From the NCBI RefSeq assembly GCF_964204865.1, contig NC_135259.1, forward strand, positions 21,214,974 to 21,278,973: a stretch of 64,000 bases of DNA. The letters are read 5' to 3'. A program made the position numbers and the translations under genes. Below, one piece after another: positions 47,193 to 56,410 of the stretch. The stretch's first letter is position 1; the number at the start of each line of letters is the position of its first letter. The notes below the pieces were generated by a model, which was not told the DNA's origin, did not search any database, and saw nothing but the letters and a program-made list of their open reading frames with translations. The stretch is from Styela clava. Its lineage: Eukaryota > Chordata > Ascidiacea > Stolidobranchia > Styelidae.

Positions 47193-47370
47193 CATTAAAT
47201 ACTTTAGACCTGATGCGACAGTCCAGAAATACATATCTACCGTGATATCTAGCTTTTGGAGTTGATTCCAATTTCGGTTTCCTAAAACACTGAATTACTT
47301 CACTCGTTTTCACTTTATAAGATTTCAATAGGGTTCCTATATTTTATTTGCTACCCTCTGTGCATAGAAA

Positions 47371-47453
47371 GGCAGAATGGCCGAGTGGTATAAGGCGCTG
47401 CGTTCAGGTCGCAGTCTCCGATGGAGGCGTGGGTTCCAATCCCATTTCTGTCA
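47371..47453 (+). pseudogene. Degenerate tRNA-Leu (CAG)
   Basis: D loop gtggtataag, T loop ttccaat and T stem cccat. The B box is damaged. Confidence 0.7.
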
Positions 47454-47893
47454 TATTTTTTGCACACAAATCCTTAAACTCGGGTCGGATCGTATAACTT
47501 AGACCTGATGCGAAAGAACATAAACACATGTCTATTGTAATCTAAGATGCTGCGTTCAGGTCGCATTGTCTGATTGAGACTTGGTTTCGTAACCCGCTCT
47601 TGTCACAATGCTGGCACACAAGTCATTTCAGAACAATCAGTGACGTTATTCATTGATTTTGTTATATATATGGCTCTTCGTGATAGAAGCCTGGATTGCG
47701 CAGTAGGCAGTGCGTGACTCTCATAGTCTCAAGGTCGTGAGTTCGATCTAAGGCGCTACGTTTATTTCGCAGTATTCTAATGAGACTTGGATTTGTGACA
47801 CGCATGTGTCATACTGTTGGCATGCAAATCCTTTTTGAACAATAAATGACGAACCAATAGAATTTGTTATATATATTGCTCGCTTTGATGGGA

Positions 47894-47966
47894 GCCTCGA
47901 TGGCGCAGTAGGCAGCGCGTGAGTCTCATAATCTCAAGGTCGTGAGTTCGATCCTCACTCGAGGCA
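47894..47966 (+). tRNA. tRNA-Met-CAT: tRNA-Met (CAT), exact consensus
   Basis: Exact consensus with T4 downstream. Last exact copy before the array edge. Confidence 0.95.
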
Positions 47967-48160
47967 TATAAAATATTTTATCTTGATGCGACAGAACAGA
48001 ACACATGTCTTATGTAATCTAACGCGCTGCGTCCATGTCGCAGTCTTCAAGTGAGACTTGGATTTGTGACACGCTTAACTACATAAATACACAAATACTT
48101 TTCAAACAATAAATGCAAACATAATAGATTTTGTTCTATATATTGCTCGCTTTGATGGGA

Positions 48161-48225
48161 GCCTCGATTGCGCAGTAGGCAGCGTGTGAGTCTCAAGGTC
48201 GTGAGTTCAATCCTCACTTGGGGAA
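48161..48225 (+). pseudogene. Anticodon-less tRNA-Met copy
   Basis: Duplicate of 43786 at a 4,375-bp offset. Confidence 0.85.
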
Positions 48226-48769
48226 CATTAAATACTTTAGACCTGATGCGACAGGAGGCGTGGGTTCGAATCCCATTTCTGTCATATTTTTTGCACACAA
48301 ATCCTTAAACTCGGGTCGGATCGTATAACTTAGAACTGATGCGAAAGAACATTAACACATGTCTATTGTAATCTGAGCTGCTGCGTTCAGGTCACAGTGT
48401 CTGATTGAGACTCGGTTTCGTAACCCGCTCTTTTCATAATGGTGGCACACAAGTCATTTCAGAACAATCAATGACGTTAATCATTGGTTTTCTTATATAT
48501 ATGGCTCTTTGTGATAAAAGCCTGGATTGCGCAGTAGGCAGTGCGTGACTCTCATAATCTCAAGGTCGTGAGTTCGATCTAAGGCGCTACGTTTATGTCG
48601 CAGGCTTCCATGGAGACTTGGATTTGTGACACGCTTCTGTCATACTGTTGGCACACAAATACTTTTCAAATTTCCAAACAATAAATGCAATGATGCCACG
48701 CAAATTCTTTTCGAACAATAAATGCGAAAATAATAGATTTTGTTATATATATTGTTCGCTTTGATGGGA

Positions 48770-48842
48770 GCTTCGTTGACGCAGAAGGCAGCTCGTAAGT
48801 CTCATAATCTCACGGTCGTGAGTTCAATCCTCACTCTAGACA
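48770..48842 (+). pseudogene. Degenerate tRNA-Met (CAT)
   Basis: gcttcgt acceptor, gacgc D stem, D loop agaaggca, tctagac 3' strand. Confidence 0.7.
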
Positions 48843-49143
48843 CATAACATATTTTAGACTTGATGCGACAGAACAGAACACATGTCTAATGTAATCTAAG
48901 GCGCTACGTTTATGTCGCGGTCTTCCAATGAGACTTGGATTTGTGACACGCTTCTGTCATACTGTTGACACACCAAACCTTTTCGAACAATGAATGACGA
49001 AAAAAATGTAATTTGTTATATATATTGCTCGCTTTGATGGAATTGTGACACGCTTCTGTTGTACTGTTGGCACACAAATACTTTTTAAACAATAAATGCA
49101 AAAATAATAGATTTTGTTAAACATATTTCCCGATGTGATGGGG

Positions 49144-49208
49144 GCCTCTATGGCGCAGTAGGCAGCGTGCGAGTCTCAAGGTCGTGAGTTCAATCCTCAC
49201 TTGGGGAA
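49144..49208 (+). pseudogene. Anticodon-less tRNA-Met copy
   Basis: B box GTTCAATCC; the anticodon stem remnant begins cgagt. Confidence 0.85.
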
Positions 49209-49386
49209 CATTAAATACTTTAGACCTGATGCGACAGTCCAGACTGACATATCTATCGTGATATATAGCTTTTGGAGTTGATTCCAATTACGGTTTCTTA
49301 AAACACTGAGTTACTTCACTCGTTTTCACTTTATAAGATTTCAATAAGGTTCCTACATTTTATTTGCTACCCTGTGTGCATAGAAA

Positions 49387-49465
49387 GGCAGAATGGCCGA
49401 GCGGTCTAAGGCGCTGCGTTCAGGTCGCAGTCTCCGATGGAGGCGTGTGTTTGAATCCCACTTCT
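49387..49465 (+). pseudogene. tRNA-Leu (CAG) interrupted by a LINE fragment
   Basis: The first 79 nt of a Leu gene are present (T stem gtgtg, T loop ttgaat altered). Its last bases, gtca, occur 805 bp plus a 7-bp target duplication later, at 50278-50281, followed by the usual T6 run. Confidence 0.85.
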
Positions 49466-49983
49466 ACATCTCCAATGCAGAAAGAATCTGTAGCTACAGA
49501 ATAGTCCAAAATGGATACTTTTTCGGAAACCGTCGCAAAGGCACCTCACTCCGCCATGATCAATTCGGAAAAATTAGGATCCTAAATTGTAAATTTTGTA
49601 AAGCGAATTCGGACTCTACTGAACATATTTTCCTCCACTGCTCAAAAATAACCGAGCACATCCAATATTTACAAACTTGTTCGAACGCAATCAGCCAGCA
49701 AAAGATAAAAACTACAAACAAAAATATTTACTATAATAGCCACTCGGGACCACAACTTATAGCGACAAACAAACTCTTCGCTATTATGAAACGGGAAACA
49801 ATAAAACTGAAAATAAAATTAGATATCGAAAACCGATATAATGGCCCTTTTGATATTTGCATAACAACAGCCACAATCAAAATGTACAAAGAATTCCTGA
49901 GCACTATAATCAATAAATACGGAGATACTCGGTTGTTAGGTAGGAATAGTCCCAAACTGGAAGATAATCCTAAACGGATATGA
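49466..49983 (+). pseudogene. LINE ORF2 C-terminal fragment (CCHC)
   Basis: The open frame that begins upstream at 49393 starts inside the tRNA; only the part after 49466, about 170 residues, belongs to the element. It contains CKFC followed by eight residues, then H, IFLH and C: a CX2CX8HX4C zinc knuckle of the kind found downstream of the reverse transcriptase in L1, Tx1 and R2-type LINEs. The last 130 residues are lysine-rich and end ...NPKRI before TGA. The reverse transcriptase and endonuclease are absent. Assignment rests on the knuckle and the insertion structure. Confidence 0.6.
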
Positions 49984-50270
49984 GCGAGGCTAATATACGT
50001 AACATTAACCCAAGGTCATACCCCGCTACCCATAAACGGTAGCTTAGATAAGTCAATACCATCTACCGCCCCGTCGGAAATGATGAAACGGAAGCTTCGG
50101 GGGCGGCAATTATGCTATGTTCACAACCCCCTGACATACGTATGATTGCTGCATATGCAGCGATATGTTTATGAAGCGTATTACCGTTACAACTCGGACA
50201 TGACGTATTAATATAATACCGATCCGGTTTCACATCCGTACTCTGATCCGATATATAAAAAAAAAGTGTG
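49466..50270 (+). mobile_element. 5'-truncated non-LTR retrotransposon inserted in tRNA-Leu
   Basis: The insertion is bounded by a direct repeat cacttct (49459-49465 and 50271-50277) and ends in an A9 stretch followed by gtgtg. It encodes the C-terminal part of a LINE ORF2-like protein. 5' truncation, target duplication and an A-rich 3' end are the marks of target-primed reverse transcription. After the stop codon about 290 bp of 3' UTR follow. I cannot assign the clade with certainty. Confidence 0.75.
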
Positions 50271-50509
50271 CACTTCTGTCATATTTTTTGCACACAAATC
50301 CTTAAACTCGGGTCGGATCGTATAACTTAGACCTGATGCGAAAGAACATAAACACATGTCTATTGTTATCGAAGCTGAATCGAAGCATTCTCCGATTGAG
50401 ACTTGGGTTCTTACCCCGCTTCTGTCATATTGTTGGCACACAAATCCTATTCGAACAATAAATGAAAAAACTAATAGATTTTGTTATATATATTGCTGGC
50501 CAAAAAGGA

Positions 50510-50582
50510 GCATCGGTGGCGCAGTTGGCAGCGCGTGAGTTTCATAACCTCAAGGTCGTCAGTTCGATCCTCACCCGAGGCA
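50510..50582 (+). tRNA. Diverged tRNA-Met (CAT) at array edge
   Basis: The acceptor gcatcgg/ccgaggc has compensated change at base pair 7 and one mismatch at pair 3. Loop TTCATAA, T stem gtcag/ctcac with one mismatch, B box GTTCGATCC intact. It could be an older functional copy or a relic. Confidence 0.6.
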
Positions 50583-50814
50583 CATAACATATTTTATCTT
50601 GATGCGACAGAACAGAACACATGTCTAATGTAATCTAAGGCGCTACGTGCATGTCGCAGTCTTCGATTGAGACTTGTATTTGTAACATGCTTCTGTCGTA
50701 TTGACAGAGTGACTATCATAGTGGCACGCCTCTGTCAATGTTGACACACAAATCCTTATTAAATAAAAGCGAAAATGAAAGATTTTGTTATATATATTTC
50801 TCGCTGCAATGGGA

Positions 50815-50887
50815 GCCTCGATGGCGCAGTAGGCAGCGCATGAGTCTCATGATCTCAAGGTCGTGAGTTCCATCCTCACTCGGGGCT
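50815..50887 (+). pseudogene. Diverged tRNA-Met (CAT) at array edge
   Basis: T loop ttccatc, G37, 3' strand tcggggc and discriminator T. Confidence 0.6.
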
Positions 50888-51039
50888 ACAGTAAACATTT
50901 CAGACCTAGATCACAAACACAATGTCTTTTATTATATCAAGCTTTTGGATTTGGTTCCAAATCCGACACTTGAAATTCTTAATTATTTTACTCATTTTCA
51001 TTTTTCATACTTCAAACAAATTTTATATTTTGATTTTGC

Positions 51040-51270
51040 TACCATGCTCAGGGTTACTGGTTGGCACAGCGGTCTAAGGCGTTGCGTACAGGTGAGCGTG
51101 GGTTTAAATCAAGATCCTTTCATACAGCTGGTACTCAAAATGAATAATGATTTTTGTTATAAATTAAGGCCAGATGGGCAAAAACACAAACACATCTTTA
51201 TGACGAAATTAATTAATTTTGTAATTATTATTGTTCAACGTGATAGAAGCCTCGATGGTATGCTCAAATA
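51040..51270 (+). repeat. Decayed last array unit
   Basis: ggcacagcggtctaaggcg followed by gtacagg and gcgtgggtttaaatc is a worn Leu. The spacer motifs follow in the usual order (ctggtactcaaa, cagatgggcaaaaacacaaa, tagaagcctcgatgg), and homology then stops. Confidence 0.7.
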
Positions 51271-54200
51271 TTTAAAATAATTTTTCATATATTTAGAGGC
51301 GGAATGACATTCCGGCCTTCATAGCCGCAGTCACGTCGCATTGTTGAAAGGAATTTCGTTAATATAAAAATTGTTTTTATAATGTTGCACATATCTGGTA
51401 TTTCTCGTCTCTGAAATGCTCACATATAATCTAAATTTAATCGTATCTTTTTTGTTTTTAAATAAAACTCACTCACTGGTTGACTCACCTCTTTGAAGTT
51501 GTAAATTCGGATTATGGCACTGAAGGGTGTCACATCAGATTATCATTTTTAATCTTTTCTTAATGTAGCTAAATAAAAAATCTTGCTCACGCTATGTGCA
51601 ATCTGTTATTGTTTTAATATTTTTTTAAATTAATATAACTCAAAAAAATCTGAATATGCTTTTGATCGCTAATGTTTTAGCGATTACCGTAAACTCCAAT
51701 TATAATTACCCACAGAAGCCCGTTGCTGGGCACGCCATATTGGTTTACTGTGTATGCTTAGTCAGCATTATTGCGCAATTCTTTGTTGTCATTGAGGCAT
51801 ATCCTTCTTACAGATGTCGCTGTTAAGTCATATAATACGATGTGATCATTGTAGTATCTCGGTGTTTATTTCGATTTTATTTTGTTCTTACTCTGTATGA
51901 TCGAGTTTAATTAGGTAAATATCTAATACTCCATAGTTATTATGACATCCTGTATTTTATTTTTCAAACTTTGTTGTTCCTTTTTGTGATTGAGGCTAAT
52001 TAAGTGAATGTTTAGGTAACTTTTCGTGGTCATTGTGGCATTCTTTTTGTTGTCCCTTTTATATATATGATTGTGTCGAATTTAGTGACTATTCAATATT
52101 GAGTTGTTCGGTTGCTATATTTGCTGCTTCAATGCAGCTACAAGGTGTCGCTGACTGGATGACTCTTTGAGTCTTTCGCGATCCCTCGTCTATTGCAACA
52201 AGCCGATATCTGTCTTCGTAATCTGTTATATGTCTTTTTTTATTTTTTCATATCGTATATTGGTTTTGCATGACGAAAATAAAATCTGAATCTGAATCTG
52301 AATCACAATGCCTTTGCTACACGTGTTCTGTCACTTTGGTTTCAACCTTGCCAGTGCGTGTTTGGTTCGAACAGATGCAAGTTCACTCCGGCCGTTTTAC
52401 GTCGGTATTTTCAGTAGTTTCGATGTGATAATGACATGTGCAGGTAATTATCTTCATACTATAATATTTGATCTATATTATTTGTAATCTTATTTCCATT
52501 TTTCATTTAAATTCCGTAACTAGGCTATTTGCATTATCGTGTTCGGCCTTTGTGGTCTACCTGTATTGTCTAGGCTCGAAAAAATTGATTTCAGTCTGGC
52601 GTACATTATCCTTGTAACTAAAATCGCCACGACTTGTAATAATAATACTGATAATGTCCTTTTAATTCCATGCGTTAACAGTCGCAATCCATATCGCATT
52701 CCTCTTTAAGACGAACCGGAAGCTGATGGGAGAATGCAATTTTATGGAATATTGAATACATAAAGTTCAGAAAGGGAAAATGCCGAATTGAAAAATCATA
52801 CCTACAAGATAAGTATAATACGGTATAACTAGAATTCTGCATGATGTGTGTTACTATAGATTTTTATTGCCTCGCATTCGGAACTCAACTTCACAAGGAA
52901 TAATCCGCATCTTATGAATTAGTTAATTGCTATGCTACTAGATCTTATTTAAAAATGACGTACCGTGATGCATATATATATATATATGTCTTCTATGTGC
53001 GATCTTACGTTACGAGTATGATTATGTTGATGTAGTTTCTTTTTCGGCGTAGCAGTTCTGGCCACTGCACATAAGAGTCAGCGAAATAGGAATCCGTTTT
53101 GATTATATAATAATTTATATAGGTAAATAGTCCAATTCCGTTTTTTGCTTCAATCAATGGACCTTTCCCCGAGCATCGACTTCCTTGTTAACTTCGTGAC
53201 ATTGGCCAATCAGCAAGATGCAAAAAGTGACGTAACAATGCTCCCTTTCACATCCGCTCAGACAATTTTCTCACTCAGACAGATTTTCAAGCGTGGTCGT
53301 AAACATTACCTCGTTTCCGCGTTTTTGGACTCTCTTCGTTAGGTTTCAGTTGTGTTTCGGAAACTTAAACATAAATCAGATAATTCAATGATCATTCTGT
53401 CTTCCTAAGAGTTTTAATTTAATTGCAGTAATAAAAAATTAGTGTAAAAATAGCTGTGATAAACTAGGCTAAAATTCATTTACCGGTACTTTTAAAAAAC
53501 AGATTGTTGTATGCGATGAATCCTGATGATGGTTCGAAACACATACCCCATTTTACAGGCGCCAATTCGCAAAGGCACTCTTAAAATAACCCCGAAAATT
53601 TTCTAATGGTAAAGTATAGGAAGAACTTTCTGGGGGTCAAAGGTCGGGGAAAGGTCCATAGTTTGTCAATCTGATCAAGTTATCAATTTGATATTCTACT
53701 TAAGTTATTACTGAGAGACTTGCCTGCCAATTATTGTCATAAAAGATCTAGTATAAACTAAATATCACACCGAACAATAACTTTAATTCGCTTCTGATAA
53801 TTCTTAATCAGTCATTTATTTGCCATCATACTATATTACACTTTATAAATAAAGAATGCAAAAAAGAAAGTGTAACTTTAGGGTGAAGGGAAGCACGAGA
53901 AACCTTAACTGGTTTCGTAGCAACGAATTTCCGTGATTTGAATTGTAACAGTAATAGATAAATCAATCTATGATTATTTTAAACAAAGTTTACGTCAAAG
54001 TAATTCGAGGGGACCTGGACACCCAGAAAGACGCTGGACGCCCAACGACCTTTGCAATTGAATATTAATTTTATTTCTGACAGATTGAATACCTATACTA
54101 CTTAGTTTTGGCCTTCTTGTCCGTCCATATATTCGAACATCGCTCTATTGTTTGATTTCATATAATATTGCTTAGGTGTGTATGTTTTCTCGGAAAGATA

Positions 54201-54323
54201 TGTCGAGGAATCGAGATTCGGAATCGAGAATCGGAATCGAAAATTTAGGAATCTGATAAGAATTGAATACTTGAAAGTAATCATACTTAGCATCCTTATT
54301 CAAGGGTAGAACAAGTTTGCATC
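51271..54323. other. AT-rich intergenic stretch without a recognisable gene
   Basis: I see no convincing gene here. A 65-codon frame at 53145-53342 has no family I recognise. Two possible retrotransposon 3' ends are present: aataaaactcactcactgg at 51,461-51,479, and the clearer one at 52,278-52,304. There is a short AT microsatellite near 52,972-52,988 and a gaatcgagattcgg minisatellite near 54,200-54,245. Confidence 0.6.
52278..52304 (+). repeat. LINE-type 3' end: AATAAA plus (TCTGAA)n
   Basis: A polyadenylation signal is followed directly by 3.3 copies of tctgaa. Short tandem tails instead of poly-A are usual at the 3' ends of CR1/L2-like LINEs. The body upstream is not recognisable. Confidence 0.5.
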
Positions 54324-54431
54324 GTTTATCAGGATAAAGAGGGCTCGGTTTGTGTTCGAGCTGGGGGTCTCGAATCCTTTCCAGTCCACGACCACGGAAG
54401 GACTCAAACCGAGCCCTATTTCCTGATAAAC
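54324..54431. repeat. Perfectly matched inverted-repeat arms (hairpin)
   Basis: Left arm gtttatcagga ... gggctcggtttg (54324-54352) is complementary to the right arm caaaccgagccc ... tcctgataaac (54405-54431). Eleven plus twelve pairs are separated by a small internal loop, around a 52-nt centre. The right arm occurs again near 56,462-56,487 without the left arm. Confidence 0.8.
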
Positions 54432-56410
54432 TACCAACATTAATCAGGATGTCAGATGCCGAAACGATCGCGATGACAAAAAATAATCAGCTGCTATAAT
54501 GACGAAAAACACCGTTATTGCAGAGTTTTCAGTCTTCTAGTAAATTTTGAAAAGATTTTCGACAATATTTTACATTCCCCATGCGTTTGATCGGCTCTAC
54601 ATGCGTGGTTGTGTTTGTACATATAAACGATTGTTTTATTTCTAAATGTGGGTATACCCACTGACCACAAATTGAAGGTGGATGATTAGTAGATGTTTGA
54701 ATTCGAAATAGCACTTACAACCCTTCCCCGTTTAGTGAGCTAGCTTGACCTAATATTTCAATTACATTTATATTATATACCATATCAGATCTTACGCATG
54801 GTCATGTACTTTTTAAATGTCGGCGTGCCTTGGTTTGCGTGCAAGTAAGTTTAAATCGGATCACAATCGACAATTCTTATTCATTTCTCGCGATCATTTA
54901 TTTTTTTTTTTAAGGGTTTTCGTCAAAGAATAAATGTCGTTCTGTTATATAATCCAAGCCACATTCTTTATATCTTGCCATTATTAGCAAATCTTTATCA
55001 AAGAAACCATGATTATAAAATAATTTTGTTTATTATTTGCTGCTGAATCTTGTGCTATCGCTTTTCAATTAGCAGACACAGTGCGTTAGGAGCCTATTTC
55101 AAATTTCCTATTTATATACGGATCCTTATGCATGTGCATCATTATCAGCGCCAAATAAATGAAAATTACCTATCCTAAATCACAATTAAAATTCTGTCGG
55201 TAATAATTGCGCTAGGGTAATGCCATACAGAACAAAAAAGATTTGGTCGCAAAAGTTACGTTAGATGACTGTAAAACAACGTTGTTTTTTAAGCAGTAGG
55301 TAGATCAATCAAATTGAAAAAAAAATTCAAAACGGGGTTTACGACGCCCTCAAGTTAACACATCAAGTTTATTAGGGTTCCCTTTCGTTAAGTTGGTTAC
55401 TCAATTACACGATACTATTATTATTAATATTATACTTATACACCTGTTTGAGCATTTCGGATCAATTTGAATTTAAATAAATAGAACCATAATATATCAT
55501 ACCTAATACACAAAAGTAAAATAAACATTCGTGAAAAATATCTTGATTGAAGACCGAGAACACGATCTTGAAATCACTCCAAAACCCCGATGTTGGTCAG
55601 TGAGATTAAATATGAATACTTCCTGTGTATTCGATCAATCACCTTTAGCAAATCGTTGTTCAGCAAGCAGCCGGGATGCAAAATATTTTCCTCTATTGAT
55701 ATATGCTCACAAATATTCACGACATTAATATCATAACCTCGCATATCAATGAGAAATAGTTGCACTTGATTCCAAGACTCGTCTTAGTTCGATTTATCGT
55801 GGATGACTAGATATATTAAATATCGCAAATTTCCGGGAAATGCCTCGTACTTTTAACATTCGTGCTCAATAATGTATCTTAATACGACTTATGTATTTTG
55901 TGAATTTAGTGATTTGCAAATCTGTGGGAGGGTAATGAAAGTTCTAATTCGTAAAATTGTGGTCTAATAATGATAATAAGTTTCCGTTCCATTACTGAAC
56001 AATGTCGTGTCGGGAATCAGAACTTTCTGAATGGCTTCAATAAATTCACTAAGAAGGAAACAACGACCCGTCAAATCTGCACTAGAAAATCGTGCATATT
56101 GGTCACAATGCATTGATGTTATTGAGTGTCACTTAAGCACACTCGTTCAGAGAAATACACTGCGTTGTACTCCCAACATACGATCGACGCCGCTGACCGT
56201 TTTTGCGGGGGAAGCGGAATCGGCGTGCTTGTATAATAATCATATTGAAAACAAACATTTTTCCGTTTATCTCCCATGTCTGCACTGCTTAAGTTAGAAT
56301 TCCTGCAAATATCGGTAAAAGTACTAGTACGCAACTTATCATACTCGCACGAAAATATTTGTCAACATTGAATTTTTGCCGAAACCGTTATTAATATTAT
56401 TATAGTATAT
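54357..56410 (-). repeat. Repeat copy 1 (relative of the 34.5-kb element interior)
   Basis: It begins ctgggggtctcgaatccttt and runs to tgtcaacattgaatttttgc. It is repeated in order from 56,421 and, in reverse orientation, inside 34.6-38.5 kb (for example gcgtgccttggtttgcgtgc at 54.82, 56.89 and, reversed, 38.4 kb). No coding capacity is recognisable. The terminal CAGTG repeat is missing. Confidence 0.8.

Larger units (their letters stand above)
2328..48579 (+). pseudogene. Recurrent Met/Leu chimeric units (20 copies)
   Basis: In these units a Met body beginning gcctgga runs only to ttcgatc and is then joined directly to the taaggcg of the Leu remnant, so the Met 3' acceptor strand is missing. 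Starts: 2328, 4442, 5851, 7683, 8451, 10688, 12842, 14143, 18019, 21621, 23838, 27026, 28036, 31910, 40807, 43314, 44145, 46652, 47689 and 48520; each Met part is 60 nt. The copies at 40807, 43314, 44145 and 46652 also lose U33 (cacataa loop). They cannot form a tRNA. The start and end given here are only the outer limits of the set. Confidence 0.85.
1..51270 (+). repeat. Tandem tRNA-Met/tRNA-Leu array (about 270-bp monomer)
   Basis: Met-type units recur every 269-272 bp in unbroken stretches (for example 839 to 1111, and 6057 to 6327 to 6598). Each monomer is a Met gene, about 50 bp of spacer (with a T4 run and a gacttgatgcgacag motif), a Leu-derived remnant of about 65 nt, and about 80 bp of AT-rich spacer containing ttgttatatatattgctcgc. 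The Met consensus folds as a full cloverleaf: acceptor GCCTCGA/TCGAGGC, D stem GCGC/GCGC, anticodon loop CTCATAA, T arm GTGAG-TTCGATC-CTCAC. A box TGGCGCAGTAGG and B box AGTTCGATCCT are both present. Less frequent full-length Leu (CAG) genes sit in longer units. The array starts left of the window and fades out near 51,270. All units point the same way. Confidence 0.95.

Noticed and set aside
1683-48298. Dozens of similar minus-strand frames of 60-126 residues sharing VPQVRIELTTLRLTRCLLRHRG
   Set aside because: They are antisense translations of tRNA-Met and spacer sequence (VRIELTTLRL is the reverse of the T arm and anticodon arm). Their similarity follows from array homogenisation, not from protein-level conservation, and deletions shift the frames freely.
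49393-49465. First 24 codons of the 196-codon frame as part of the LINE protein
   Set aside because: They lie within the tRNA-Leu gene. The element starts only after the target duplication at 49465.
1-51270. CRISPR array
   Set aside because: The repeats are whole tRNA genes, the units are 270 bp with homologous spacers, and the DNA is clearly eukaryotic.
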